A stretch of 64,000 nucleotides of DNA from assembly GCF_030717845.1 (NCBI RefSeq), contig NZ_JAUZVZ010000013.1, forward strand, positions 55,909 through 119,908, written 5' to 3'. Origin of the DNA: Alkalimonas collagenimarina. GTDB lineage: Bacteria; Pseudomonadota; Gammaproteobacteria; Enterobacterales; Alteromonadaceae. Below, piece after piece: positions 17,595-27,492 of the stretch. The translations under genes and the position numbers were made by a program. Numbering within the stretch: position 1 is the stretch's first letter; each line of letters starts with the position of its first letter. The notes beneath the pieces are model-generated. The model ran no database searches and had not been told where the DNA came from. It worked only from the letters and a program-made list of their open reading frames with translations.

Positions 17595-20500
17595 TTATTC
17601 AAACTGCCACACCTTATTCGCCCAACGGCTACTGCCGTGCAGCAGCCGGCTGGTCGCTTCGCGCAGCCGCACCAGACCATAGTAAGTGAGCGGCACCAGC
17701 AGCAAACTGGTTAGGGTGGAGAACAGAAGGCCTCCGATAATGGCAATCGCCATCGGAGCATAACTTGGGCCATCACCTGCCAACTGGGTACCACCAAGTG
17801 CCAGTGGCAATAAGCCCAATACTGTGGTCGAAACTGTCATTAAAATCGGCCGCAACCTGGCTTCACAGGCACTGATGATTAATGGCCGTAAATCAGCCTC
17901 TGGCGCAGCAGCGCGATCCTGATTGATGCGGTCGACCAATACAATGCCGTTATTGACCACAATACCCATCAGGACCAGCATACCAATCATGCCCATCACA
18001 CCCATCGGCGTGCCGGTGAGGAAAAAAGTCCAGAACACGCCGACCATGGAGAACAATAGCGAACCAATCACCGCATTCGGCAGCAATAGAGATTCAAACA
18101 AGGCAGCCATCACGATGTAGATCATCGCCACGGCCAGCAACATATTCACCATCATCACCTGCTGCTCTTCATTCTGGCGCTGAAAACTGCCCTGAAAAGA
18201 CCAATTGTAACCATCTGGCAAAGCAACTTGCTCCATCAGCTGGCGGATCTGGGTTCTGGCTTGATCCATATCCGCATCGCTGGCCAACTCCATCCTAAGC
18301 GCCAGACCGGTTTGTCGATCAAAGCGACGAATTTGATTTAACCTCGGCGCTACCTGTAGCTCAGCCAGCTGAGCCAACTGAATACTAACGTTGTCCCGCA
18401 CAGCAATGGGCAAATCAGCCAGTTCTGACATTGAGTGACTAATACGTTCATCGTAGATCAACCGCATCTGCAATTCGCCTTGGTCCTGACTGCGAAAGGT
18501 TCGCAGATTCACACCGCGAAGTGCCAGTGCCACACTTTGTGCCACCTGCTCTGCCGAGATGTTGTAGCGAGCCAGTTGGTCGCTATGCAGCAAGATCTGT
18601 ACTTCCTGCTGCCCTCGTGCCAAATCGCTGTTCACTTCAGCGATAGCCGCCAGGCTTTGCAATGATGGCTGTAACTCATCGGCCAGTTGCATCAACACTT
18701 CAGTCGACTGCCCATTTAGATGCAGCTGCAAACCACCGCTACCTCCAGAAAAACCGTAGGCAGGCCGTGATCGCACCAGCGCTGGCCAATCGTGTCGAAT
18801 GGTCTCTTTTAAGGTATCGATTGGCATCGGCAATCCCTCGTGCAGCATTACCATGGTAAAGGCATAACCAGAGCGGTAATAACTGTAGACCGACTCAATA
18901 TGAAATTCCTCTTTACGGCTATACAAGAAAGCTTCCATGGTGCGAACCTCGTTGCGTACCTCGTCCAGACTGTAATTGCCTTGAATATGATAATTAATCA
19001 CCAAGCGGGTATCGTCTTCACCGCTGTAGTTATCGCTCCCTATTCCGCCCATGGGCACAACAATACTGGCCAGTGTTAATAAGGCCAGCAAGGCGGATAC
19101 TTTTGGAAACCGCATCACCCGGCTTAAGGTGCTGCGATACCAACGCTCGCAGCGACTGCCGTTGGCATTGTCGCGGACAGTGACATTCAGCCGCGTTGTC
19201 AGCAACGGAATAATACTCAGCGCCATCACCAGTGATATGGCCAAACACAGGCAAATGGCAATCGCCACATGCTCCAGAAAAATGGTCAGTTCCATTTTCT
19301 GGCCAATGATATTGGGTAAAAATACGATGGCCGTAGTAGCAGTACCGGCCAACACCGCCAGGCTGACCCGCTTAACACCTCGTTCAGTCGCTGCCCGTAC
19401 ATCGCCACCCTGCGCACGTTCGCGGAAAATACTTTCTGTTACCACTACAGCATTGTCCACCAGCATACCAATGGCTAGCATCAACCCCATCATGCTAAGA
19501 ATATTCAGGCTGTAACCCAAGGTATGCATGGCACCAAGCGCAATGATAATTGCCGCTGGCACCGAGAGTACCACTACCAAGGTGGTGGTAAGATGGCGCA
19601 AAAATAAAAACAGCACGGCGAAGGATAATAAGGCCCCGATCCCCCCTGCCATCAGTAAGTCCTTCAGCGAGGAGGTCACGCCTTTGGCCATATCATCCAT
19701 CACATAGAGACTAATGCCCTGAAAGGCCGGATTCTGATCGGCGGCCTGCACCACCGCCAAAGCGGCTTGTGCCACATCGACTAAGTTTGCCCCCGATTCG
19801 CGGTAGACATTCATGCCAACAGCATAGGTCTGATTCAGATGGCGGCCGTCTTCCAGTTTTGGCAATTCCAGCGCCACGTTCGCGACATCACCCAGTTGCA
19901 AGCCAGGCCGAATAGGCAAAGCAGCAATCTCAGCGATCTCTTTGTACTCGCCAATTGGTTTCACCAGTATGCTTTGGTGATCATTGCGTAACTCACCGGC
20001 TGTCAAGGCAAAATTACTTTGCCGTAGCTGGCTCAGCAGCTGCTGGGCATCGACCTGCAGAGCACGCATTTTTTCCGGATCGAGCCGGATAATGACCTGC
20101 CGTTTGGCTACGCCATACAGCTCGACTTTCGATACACCTGGCACCCGCTCCAACGGCCGTTTAATCTGCTGCTCCAGCAAGTCATACGACATCGCCAAAT
20201 CGCGTTCACTGGAAATCCGTAACTGAAAAATAGGCATATCGTCAGTATTGAACTGAAACACCAATACCCGCTCCACATCGCTGGGTAACAGCGCGCGAAT
20301 ACTATCCAACCGTTCCCGTACTTCTAGCCCTTTCGCGCTGATCGATTCATCCCATTTGAAGTCGAGCGAGATATCAGCACTGTTTTCATTAGAGCTTGAG
20401 CGGATGGCCTGAATGCCGGGGATCGTTGCCAGCGCTTCCTCGATGGGCCTGGTGATCAAGCGTTCGACCTCGGCTGGGGTAGCATTGCGATAAGGCACAT

Positions 20501-20657
20501 TAATGTAGATTTGTGGAATATCAATGCCGGGGAATTTCTCCAGCGGCAGCATCCGGCTAGCCAGCACACCAAACAGCAGCAAGGAAATAAACAGCATGCT
20601 GATGGTCACTGGCCGCTTCAATGCCAGCCGGGTCAGCCATAAAGGTTGCTCGGTCAT
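17595..20657 (-). CDS. RND efflux permease subunit (second of a pair)
   Basis: An inner-membrane proton-driven efflux pump subunit of 1020 residues, the usual RND length. The N-terminal helix begins RLALKRPVTISMLFISLLLFG. The two large periplasmic loops and 12 helices are recognisable, with GMLVDNAVVVTESIFRERAQGG in helix 4, where the single Asp serves the proton relay, and GIVVNNGIVLVDRINQ in the second half. The start overlaps the stop of the upstream RND gene by four bases. Two coupled RND genes resemble heteromeric pumps such as MdtBC. No TolC-like gene is nearby. Substrate unknown. Confidence 0.92.
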   Translation of the reverse strand: MTEQPLWLTRLALKRPVTISMLFISLLLFGVLASRMLPLEKFPGIDIPQIYINVPYRNATPAEVERLITRPIEEALATIPGIQAIRSSSNENSADISLDFKWDESISAKGLEVRERLDSIRALLPSDVERVLVFQFNTDDMPIFQLRISSERDLAMSYDLLEQQIKRPLERVPGVSKVELYGVAKRQVIIRLDPEKMRALQVDAQQLLSQLRQSNFALTAGELRNDHQSILVKPIGEYKEIAEIAALPIRPGLQLGDVANVALELPKLEDGRHLNQTYAVGMNVYRESGANLVDVAQAALAVVQAADQNPAFQGISLYVMDDMAKGVTSSLKDLLMAGGIGALLSFAVLFLFLRHLTTTLVVVLSVPAAIIIALGAMHTLGYSLNILSMMGLMLAIGMLVDNAVVVTESIFRERAQGGDVRAATERGVKRVSLAVLAGTATTAIVFLPNIIGQKMELTIFLEHVAIAICLCLAISLVMALSIIPLLTTRLNVTVRDNANGSRCERWYRSTLSRVMRFPKVSALLALLTLASIVVPMGGIGSDNYSGEDDTRLVINYHIQGNYSLDEVRNEVRTMEAFLYSRKEEFHIESVYSYYRSGYAFTMVMLHEGLPMPIDTLKETIRHDWPALVRSRPAYGFSGGSGGLQLHLNGQSTEVLMQLADELQPSLQSLAAIAEVNSDLARGQQEVQILLHSDQLARYNISAEQVAQSVALALRGVNLRTFRSQDQGELQMRLIYDERISHSMSELADLPIAVRDNVSIQLAQLAELQVAPRLNQIRRFDRQTGLALRMELASDADMDQARTQIRQLMEQVALPDGYNWSFQGSFQRQNEEQQVMMVNMLLAVAMIYIVMAALFESLLLPNAVIGSLLFSMVGVFWTFFLTGTPMGVMGMIGMLVLMGIVVNNGIVLVDRINQDRAAAPEADLRPLIISACEARLRPILMTVSTTVLGLLPLALGGTQLAGDGPSYAPMAIAIIGGLLFSTLTSLLLVPLTYYGLVRLREATSRLLHGSSRWANKVWQFE

Positions 20658-23600
20658 AGGGCCTCCTGCACGCTGTTATCAGTCTGTGTCAACTGAGCTG
20701 GCGCTGCGTGATCACGTGTAACCAGCCGGTACAGCACAGGAATAAAGACCAGCGTCAGTAAGGTCGACAGGAGTAAACCAAAAATAACAGTAATGGCCAT
20801 TGGCGCCCTGATTTCACTGCCATCACCGCTGCCAAGCGCCAGCGGCATTAACCCCAGTACCGTCGTTAAGGTGGTCATCAACACCGGGCGCAAACGACTG
20901 CGTCCTGCTTCGATGATGGCATCATGCACAGAAGTACCATTTTGCCGCAGCTGATTAATACGATCGATCAGCACGATGGCATTGTTCACCACGATACCGG
21001 CCAGCATGATCAAGCCGATAAAAACAATAACCGATAAGCGAGTACCCGTCAGCCATAAACCCAGCACGGCACCAGCGCCAGCCAATGGGACGGTAAACAG
21101 GATCAGCAAGGGTTGCAGCAAGTTTTCAAACTGCGATGCCATCACCAGATACACCAGAAAAACGGCCAGTAGTAATGCCATTAACAACGAGTGGTAAGCA
21201 CGGCTCATTTCTTCGCTCTGGCCTACTACTTCGGCACTGACACCAAAGGGCATCACCTGCGCTGCCAGTAACTGACGAGCAGTCTGAGTGGCTTGCTCCA
21301 GATCGCCATAGGCCAGATTGGCACTAATGACCGCCACCCGCTGCTGGCCAATACGGGTAATTTCACTGGGACCAAGTTCACGGCGGATCTCCGCCACGGC
21401 TGATAACGGCAATGGCGTGGCACTGCCAGGGTTGATAATCAGTTCAGCCAGCTGTTGTTCGTTCTGCCGAAACGGTTCGTCCAGCCGCACACGAATATCA
21501 ACTTTGCGATCCAAAATGGAATACTGCCCGGCCACATCACCACCGACATAAACAGCCACCCGCCGTGCCACCTGCTGTGCGGTCATGCCAAGCTGTGCCA
21601 GCCGGCCATGATCAAAATACAGCGTCAACTCTGGCTGGCCCGGCCGCAAACTGGTTTTTACATCAGTAAAGCGTGACTCGGCCGCCAGCGTTTCAACCAG
21701 ACGATCAGCTGCATTTTTTAATTCAACCAGATCATAGCCTGCTAATTCAATTTCCAGGGGAGTGCTGAAGCTCAGCAATTGCGGCCGGTCAAAGCGGGCA
21801 CGAACATCCGCCATTTGCTGCAGCTGCTGCCGGATTGCAGCAATCACTTTGGCTTCCTGCTCGGCGCCACTACCCGGTTGCAACACCACATTTAACCGCG
21901 CCCAGTGACTGCCCCCAATGCTGGGGTCAACGGTCATCTGGCTGCCAGTACCAGCCTGACCATAACTACGATTCACCTCTGCCATAGCGCCAATCTGTTC
22001 TGCCAGTTGCTTGACCACTTGATCAGTTTGTTCAATAGCTGTGCCTACCGGCAACTGCAACTCAACATAGAACTCACCCTGCTGCAGTTCAGGCAGCACA
22101 TCAGCCCCTAAACGCGGCAACAGGCTATAGCACAAACCAGCAATTACTAAGGTGGTGACAATGGCCTGCCCTTTAGCGGCGAGCGCCCTGGCCAGCAGCC
22201 ATAAATAGCCTCGCTCCAGTAACTTCAGGCCACCTTGAACCAGCCACAATAACGGGCTGAACAACCAAGCCGTTAACCAGCTTAGAGCCCGCCACAGTAA
22301 GGTCAGCAAGCCAAGCAGACCCATCAATATGGCCCGACAGCTAATTGCCAGCCAGCTGAATGGTAAAGCTGCGTAATATTTGATCTGACTAAAGCGGCTA
22401 TTTTTAGTGTGGGTAGTCTCAGAGGAGACTGCTGCAGGGCCTGTTTGCTCAGAGCTTGCTTGCTCAGCTTCTGCCGCTACTTTCCTGGCGCCGCGGGCAG
22501 CCATGGTTGGGATCAGGGTTAACGCCACCACCAGGGAGACCAGCAAGGCAAAGGTCACTGTCAGAGCCTGATCTTTAAACAGCTGACCGGCAATGCCTTC
22601 GACGAAAACCAATGGAAAGAAAACAGCGACGGTCGTCAGGGTTGAAGCCGTAATCGCCATGGCCACTTCGCCGGTACCCCGGCGAGCCGCTGTTTTAGCA
22701 TCGGCGCCTTCTTCTTTATGGCGGGCAATATTTTCCAGTACCACGATGGCGTTATCCACCAGCAAACCAACAGCCAGGGCAATGCCACCCAGACTCATCA
22801 TATTCAGGGTAATGCCCTGGCCGTACATCAGATTGAATGTAGCAATCACTGATACCGGGATCGACACGGAGATAATCACCGTCGCCCAGGCGTTGCGTAA
22901 GAACAGATACAGCACCAGCATCGCCAGCACACCACCGATCACGGCTGCCGACTTCACATCGGCAATGGCTTGTTTAATAAAGGCTGATTGATCGTACACC
23001 AGTGTCAGGTTATAGCCGGCAGGTAAGCTTTGCTGCAATGCAGGCAACCGGGCCAGTAAACTTTCGGCGACTTGCACAGTATTGGCATCACCCTCTTTGT
23101 AAATCGCAACCTCAATGGCTTCCGTACCATTGATATAACTAATGCTGCGCCGGTCAGCATAACCATCACGCACTTCAGCAACATCACTTAACAGTATCCG
23201 GCTCTGGCCAACCGTGGTCAGGTACAATTGCTCAATGTCCTGCAACGAATCAAACTGATTGATGGTGCGTACCAGATAATCGTAGCCAGGCGTTTCCAGC
23301 CGGCCACCAGACAGGTTGATGTTCTCTTCTTTCAGCCGCTGACTGATCAGGTGAATATCCAGCTGCAGCTGACTGAGCTTTTGCGGATCAACCAGGATCT
23401 GAATTTCCTGCATCAAGCCACCATCAGGCCGAACCGCGGCTATGCCTGGTAATGCTTCGACACGGCGCCGTAAATCTTCTTCAGCATAAGTGCGCAGCTC
23501 GGTAAGTTCCCGCTCGTTGCGGATACCTTCATCCTTACTCAAGGCCAACCGCACCACCGGCTCTAAATTTGGATTAAAACGCAGCAACAATGGTTTTTCG

Positions 23601-23962
23601 CTATCCAGCGGCAAGAACAACACATCCAGCTTCTCGCGTACTTCCATACTGGCCAGATCCATATCCGAACCCCAGCCGAACTCCAGCACCACATCAGAAC
23701 GTCCAGCCCTGGAGACAGACTCGACCCGCCGCACGCCTTTGACAATACCAAGTGCTTCTTCAATGGGTTTGCTGATTAACTGCTCGACCTCCGCCGGAGC
23801 GGCGCCAGCGAACTCAGTTCGCACCGTCAGTGTCGGATAAGACAGGTCAGGTAACAGGTTGACCGCCAGGCGGCCCATCGAGACCAGACCAAACAACAGG
23901 ATCCCTAAGGTAAACATCCAAATCGTCACCGGCCGGGCTACAGCTACATCCACCAGTTTCAT
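20654..23962 (-). CDS. RND efflux permease subunit with enlarged central cytoplasmic loop
   Basis: 1102 residues, about 80 longer than a typical RND permease. The N-terminal KLVDVAVARPVTIWMFTLGI, GGIALAVGLLVDNAIVVLEN (proton-relay Asp) and GIVVNNAIVLIDRINQ are present. The extra length lies between the two repeat halves, after LIPTMAARG: a Glu/Ser/Thr-rich linker and then a Leu/Trp-rich amphipathic stretch (LLGLLTLLWRALSWLTAWLF) ahead of the second-half first helix. It precedes the other RND gene with an ATGA overlap and follows the membrane-fusion gene by 98 bases. Probably one half of a heteromeric pump. Confidence 0.92.
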   Translation of the reverse strand: MKLVDVAVARPVTIWMFTLGILLFGLVSMGRLAVNLLPDLSYPTLTVRTEFAGAAPAEVEQLISKPIEEALGIVKGVRRVESVSRAGRSDVVLEFGWGSDMDLASMEVREKLDVLFLPLDSEKPLLLRFNPNLEPVVRLALSKDEGIRNERELTELRTYAEEDLRRRVEALPGIAAVRPDGGLMQEIQILVDPQKLSQLQLDIHLISQRLKEENINLSGGRLETPGYDYLVRTINQFDSLQDIEQLYLTTVGQSRILLSDVAEVRDGYADRRSISYINGTEAIEVAIYKEGDANTVQVAESLLARLPALQQSLPAGYNLTLVYDQSAFIKQAIADVKSAAVIGGVLAMLVLYLFLRNAWATVIISVSIPVSVIATFNLMYGQGITLNMMSLGGIALAVGLLVDNAIVVLENIARHKEEGADAKTAARRGTGEVAMAITASTLTTVAVFFPLVFVEGIAGQLFKDQALTVTFALLVSLVVALTLIPTMAARGARKVAAEAEQASSEQTGPAAVSSETTHTKNSRFSQIKYYAALPFSWLAISCRAILMGLLGLLTLLWRALSWLTAWLFSPLLWLVQGGLKLLERGYLWLLARALAAKGQAIVTTLVIAGLCYSLLPRLGADVLPELQQGEFYVELQLPVGTAIEQTDQVVKQLAEQIGAMAEVNRSYGQAGTGSQMTVDPSIGGSHWARLNVVLQPGSGAEQEAKVIAAIRQQLQQMADVRARFDRPQLLSFSTPLEIELAGYDLVELKNAADRLVETLAAESRFTDVKTSLRPGQPELTLYFDHGRLAQLGMTAQQVARRVAVYVGGDVAGQYSILDRKVDIRVRLDEPFRQNEQQLAELIINPGSATPLPLSAVAEIRRELGPSEITRIGQQRVAVISANLAYGDLEQATQTARQLLAAQVMPFGVSAEVVGQSEEMSRAYHSLLMALLLAVFLVYLVMASQFENLLQPLLILFTVPLAGAGAVLGLWLTGTRLSVIVFIGLIMLAGIVVNNAIVLIDRINQLRQNGTSVHDAIIEAGRSRLRPVLMTTLTTVLGLMPLALGSGDGSEIRAPMAITVIFGLLLSTLLTLVFIPVLYRLVTRDHAAPAQLTQTDNSVQEAL

Positions 23963-24060
23963 CCAAATTTCCTCTTATTATTGTTTGTGCCAACAGCATG
24001 GTCAGATGGTGGCACCTGGGCCTGCCATACAAACCATGCTTTGCATTTCATGTTTTTGAA

Positions 24061-25116
24061 TTAAAACTGACGGGTCGATACCACCTGGACCAGACTTTGC
24101 TCTTTCAGTGCTGCATGGCCTGCTACCACCACCTGAGCACCAGCTTCCAAGCCAGACAAAACTTCTACCGTGGTTTCAGATTGATAACCCAGATGCAGCG
24201 TTTGACGGCTCACCTGACCTTTAGCATCGACCACGAAGACACTGGCTGTGTTATCAGCCATCATCAATGCCCGCTTTGGCAGCAGTAACGCATCTGGTTT
24301 TACATCAAAGTGCAGTTCAACCTGAGCAAACATGCCCGGACGTAACTGACCAGCAGGATTATCCAGTAATAAGGTAGCGCGAACCGTGCCTGAACTGGCA
24401 TCAACCACCGGTGCAACCCGGCTCAGTTGAGCCTGCACCGGTGCCAGACCGGCCATGGTCAGCACACCGGCCTGGCCAGCTTTGGCCTGGGCAATTTGTT
24501 GTTCAGGCAAATGCACAACGGCTTCCAGTTCGGCATTCGACACCAGATGAAATAAAGATTGCGATGCATACTGATTGATCAGCTGACCAGTTTTGGCGTA
24601 GCGGCGTGATACCACCCCGGCAATGGGCGCGCGGATCTCGGTTTCGCGAACTGCCAGCTCTGCCAGATCGACGGCAGCTTTGGTGGCATCCATTTGCCAG
24701 CGGAGCTTTTCGTACACTTCGGTGCTAACCAGTTGACGCTGATACATTTCCTGCATCCGTTGCCACTCGCCAGCCATACGGCTTAGTTCAGCCTGCTCTC
24801 TGGCCAGTAAAAACTGCTGCCGCTCATTATCCAGTACGGCCAGCAGCTGACCAGCTTCAACCTGATCACCTTCTTCTACCAGAATGCGCTGTACTATACC
24901 GGTGGTTTTACTGATGACTTCGGTTTCCGCCCGTGCTGTTAACGTGGTGGTGGTGCGGTAGCTGCTGCTGATTTCACCATGACGTGCCAGCGCTATTTCA
25001 ACTGGAATAGCGATCGTTTCTGCAGACGTCGTGTTAGGGCTGCTTTGCGCCTGATTGCAGCCGGTCAGAACCAGTGCAGAGCTTAGGGTTGCAGCGAGTA
25101 AAAGTAATTTGTTCAT
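24061..25116 (-). CDS. RND membrane-fusion (periplasmic adaptor) lipoprotein
   Basis: A HlyD/AcrA-type adaptor of about 351 residues. The lipobox LVLTGC gives a lipidated Cys at about residue 20. Then come the beta-barrel/lipoyl parts (VISKTTGIVQRILVEEGDQVEAGQLLAVLD), a short alpha-hairpin with LAREQAELSRMAGEWQRM, a second lipoyl half (IRAPIAGVVSRR) and the C-terminal barrel. ATG 25116 is preferred to 25140 because AAGGAA lies upstream and the lipoprotein signal begins there. It is first in the three-gene pump operon and links the RND pair to an outer-membrane channel encoded elsewhere. Confidence 0.92.
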   Translation of the reverse strand: MNKLLLLAATLSSALVLTGCNQAQSSPNTTSAETIAIPVEIALARHGEISSSYRTTTTLTARAETEVISKTTGIVQRILVEEGDQVEAGQLLAVLDNERQQFLLAREQAELSRMAGEWQRMQEMYQRQLVSTEVYEKLRWQMDATKAAVDLAELAVRETEIRAPIAGVVSRRYAKTGQLINQYASQSLFHLVSNAELEAVVHLPEQQIAQAKAGQAGVLTMAGLAPVQAQLSRVAPVVDASSGTVRATLLLDNPAGQLRPGMFAQVELHFDVKPDALLLPKRALMMADNTASVFVVDAKGQVSRQTLHLGYQSETTVEVLSGLEAGAQVVVAGHAALKEQSLVQVVSTRQF

Positions 25117-25227
25117 CCTGGTATTCCTTGCCTGAGTCAAATTTAAGGTTATAAACCGTTATTGCAGCAGGTGTGCCAAGATGAATTTAAAAATTAAATA
25201 ATTGATTATATTGAATTTAATTTAATT

Positions 25228-25254
25228 CGCTTGTTTGACTTTACCAAACAAGCG
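25228..25254 (-). other. 10-bp perfect hairpin upstream of the pump operon
   Basis: CGCTTGTTTG pairs perfectly with CAAACAAGCG around a seven-base loop, in AT-rich DNA between the TPR gene stop (25317) and the adaptor start (25116). On the minus strand it is followed by AATTAAATTAAATT, so it could be a weak terminator for the TPR gene. It could also be a regulator site for the pump promoter. Confidence 0.5.
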
Positions 25255-25316
25255 ACTTAAGGCTAGTGAAAATTACTCTTTTTTAGTCAAATTCGTCACT
25301 TATCAAGTGAGTTAAA

Positions 25317-26294
25317 TCATAAGCTTATTTTATTCAGCTCAGCCAGCAAGTTCTTATCCTGACTATTGGCTTTCAATGAGGCTATTAACTGACTGGCTTG
25401 CTCTTGCTCATCCTGCAACAGATAAAGTTGTGCCAGACGAAGATCAGCCCATTCGTTATAATCGTCCTGGCTACGGTAATGCTGTAAAGCCGCGATTCCT
25501 TTTTCCAATTGAGTCTTGCCCAGCAAGGCACTTCGACCTATCTGATACCAGGCAGTAAAAACTTGCTCCATCGCCTCGGAGTCATCGGCATCAATGGGTA
25601 ATTGAATGGCTTGTTCAAACTCAGCAATGGCCTGATCATGCGCATTCTGTTGCTGATGGTAAAAACCACGAAATACATAAGGCTCAGGACGCTTGCTTAA
25701 ATCATCTGACCTGGCAACCAGGGCTTCAAATGCTGCTAAATCCTCATTGGCAGCATGCACCTGTAGCGCCAGCAACTGACCTTGCAACGAGTCAAAGCTT
25801 TCAATCCGCTCAGCAACTGCCAGTGCCTGCTTAATATCGCCACCGGCAATGGATGGCGCCTGCATCAAAAACTGTGCCAGCGCATGTTGATACATCAGCA
25901 TCTCAGGTTCTAAATCAGCTGCAGCCTGAAACGCATCGCGACACCGAATAGCAAAACCACGTGCCCGCAACATATTGACGCTTTGCGCACGATTGCAGCT
26001 ACTTTGGCCATACCAGAACTGGTAGTGTGCATGATCACTCGCCAGTTCAGCGGCCTTTTTTAAATGCTTCTCTGCTGTAGCACTGTCATCCAGTCCCATG
26101 GCTGCCCGGCCATACAGATACCAAAATTCAGCATCTTTTGCATGGCTGCGCTGAAGTGGTTCCAGCAATGCCTGCAACTCCTGGTGTTGTTTTTGTTCCA
26201 GCAATTGCTTAGCCTGCTCCAATGCTGACTGTTCAGCAATCACGCTGCTAGCGCATAAAAGCCCCGCTAAAGCACTGTATCGTAACCATGTCAT
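25317..26294 (-). CDS. Exported tetratricopeptide-repeat protein
   Basis: About 325 residues with a signal peptide (LRYSALAGLLCASSVIA, cleavage near residue 21), then repeated helix-turn-helix TPR units, for example DAEFWYLYGRAAMGLDDSATAEKHLKKAAELASDHAHY and later PYVFRGFYHQQQNAHD. The open frame reaches 26381, but ATG 26294 has GGAGACG upstream and opens directly into the signal peptide. It acts in the periplasm or at the membrane as a protein-interaction scaffold. It is a single gene upstream of the pump operon and divergent from the glycosidase gene at 26559. No specific function can be assigned. Confidence 0.8.
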   Translation of the reverse strand: MTWLRYSALAGLLCASSVIAEQSALEQAKQLLEQKQHQELQALLEPLQRSHAKDAEFWYLYGRAAMGLDDSATAEKHLKKAAELASDHAHYQFWYGQSSCNRAQSVNMLRARGFAIRCRDAFQAAADLEPEMLMYQHALAQFLMQAPSIAGGDIKQALAVAERIESFDSLQGQLLALQVHAANEDLAAFEALVARSDDLSKRPEPYVFRGFYHQQQNAHDQAIAEFEQAIQLPIDADDSEAMEQVFTAWYQIGRSALLGKTQLEKGIAALQHYRSQDDYNEWADLRLAQLYLLQDEQEQASQLIASLKANSQDKNLLAELNKISL

Positions 26295-26558
26295 AAATCG
26301 TCTCCTGGCGATAATTTCATCTGGCAGATTACATGGTTGTGGACTACTGTTCACGCTTAAACTTCGATCTATATGCAACAAATTGTAACGATGCGTTAAT
26401 GCTAGCCAGACCCAAGCAACGAATCGCTGTGCGTAGAAATAAATAATAAGAATCAGCTATTAACCTATCGTTAAAACCGATAGTAAGTCATTTTCAAATC
26501 ATTGATCCCTTACTTAGAGTGATGGTTTTACGGCCTGTTTAAACCAAGTGGTGGTATT

Positions 26559-27491
26559 GTGGATTGTGCTCTGCGCTACGTTTTACTTTTAACACTTCCT
26601 TGCCTTCTGGCAGCCTGTGGAGGCGACTCTGACCATGCATCAGGCACGCCTTCGTCCCCCGTCAGTTCTGACATTATCTGGCAGCAACAAGATAACCTAA
26701 ACCTGCCTGCCGGGGTCACATTTCATCGTGGACAAAAAGAGGGGCATACTCAATTTTCAGCCTGGTACCTGAAGCTTGATCCCAGCGTTGCTGAGCTGGC
26801 TTTAAACCCAATCAGACTTTCACCGGTAAAAACACTGGATCAACTGACTGAACCACACCTTGTTGCAGCCATGAACGGTGGCTTTTTTGGCGGCGATCAA
26901 TCGTACTCTGCCGCAATAAAGGGTAATGAGGTGTTGAGCAAAAATATTGCCGCTCTCAGTCGTTTTAATAAAACTTATCCAGTTATGCGCGCCCTGTTTT
27001 TAACGGATACAGCAGGCAAAAGCGAAGTAACCTGGATCTATCACTTTGGTGATTCGGTTGCAGACATCCGACAATATGACCAGCCACTAGCCTATCAACG
27101 AAACTCTGATACGCCACAGCCGGCTCCTCAAGCTGAAGATGGAAGGCTCCTGCCCTCACTGGGTATGGCCATTGGTGGTGGACCTATGTTGGTTCAGGAT
27201 GGCGCAACAGTATTAAGCTACGATGAGGAGATTTTTTGGGGGTCTGGTGTTGAGTTAACAGATACCCGGCCACGAAGTGCTATCGGATATACCGCCCAGG
27301 GCTATATTATCCTGTTCGTCACCAATGCATTAACTTTAACCGAACTGCCCGGGCACTTACTGAAGTTAGGTGTTGAAGGGGCTATTAACCTGGATGGTGG
27401 TGGTTCCAGTGCGCTGCGTGTCCTTGACGACACCGTGTTTAATCAGCACCGGCCCGTGCCCATTGCTCTGACCATCAGTCAGGAGCCATAG
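26559..27491 (+). CDS. Phosphodiester glycosidase (NAGPA/DUF2233) lipoprotein
   Basis: 310 residues starting at GTG. The lipobox LLAAC anchors it to a membrane. The catalytic domain has VAAMNGGFFGGDQSYSAAIK, the central TRPRSAIGYTAQG and the C-terminal GAINLDGGGSSAL, the hallmark of N-acetylglucosamine-1-phosphodiester alpha-N-acetylglucosaminidase-type enzymes. These split sugar-1-phosphate diesters and leave a phosphomonoester. It is followed one base later by an exported phosphoesterase gene, which would make chemical sense as the next step. The glycan attacked is unknown. Confidence 0.87.
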   Translation: MDCALRYVLLLTLPCLLAACGGDSDHASGTPSSPVSSDIIWQQQDNLNLPAGVTFHRGQKEGHTQFSAWYLKLDPSVAELALNPIRLSPVKTLDQLTEPHLVAAMNGGFFGGDQSYSAAIKGNEVLSKNIAALSRFNKTYPVMRALFLTDTAGKSEVTWIYHFGDSVADIRQYDQPLAYQRNSDTPQPAPQAEDGRLLPSLGMAIGGGPMLVQDGATVLSYDEEIFWGSGVELTDTRPRSAIGYTAQGYIILFVTNALTLTELPGHLLKLGVEGAINLDGGGSSALRVLDDTVFNQHRPVPIALTISQEP

Positions 27492-27492
27492 T

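Noticed and set aside
17595..23962. RND pair as a heavy-metal (CzcA/CusA) pump
   Set aside because: No Met-cluster or metal-binding motifs were seen and no metal-resistance genes or regulators lie nearby.
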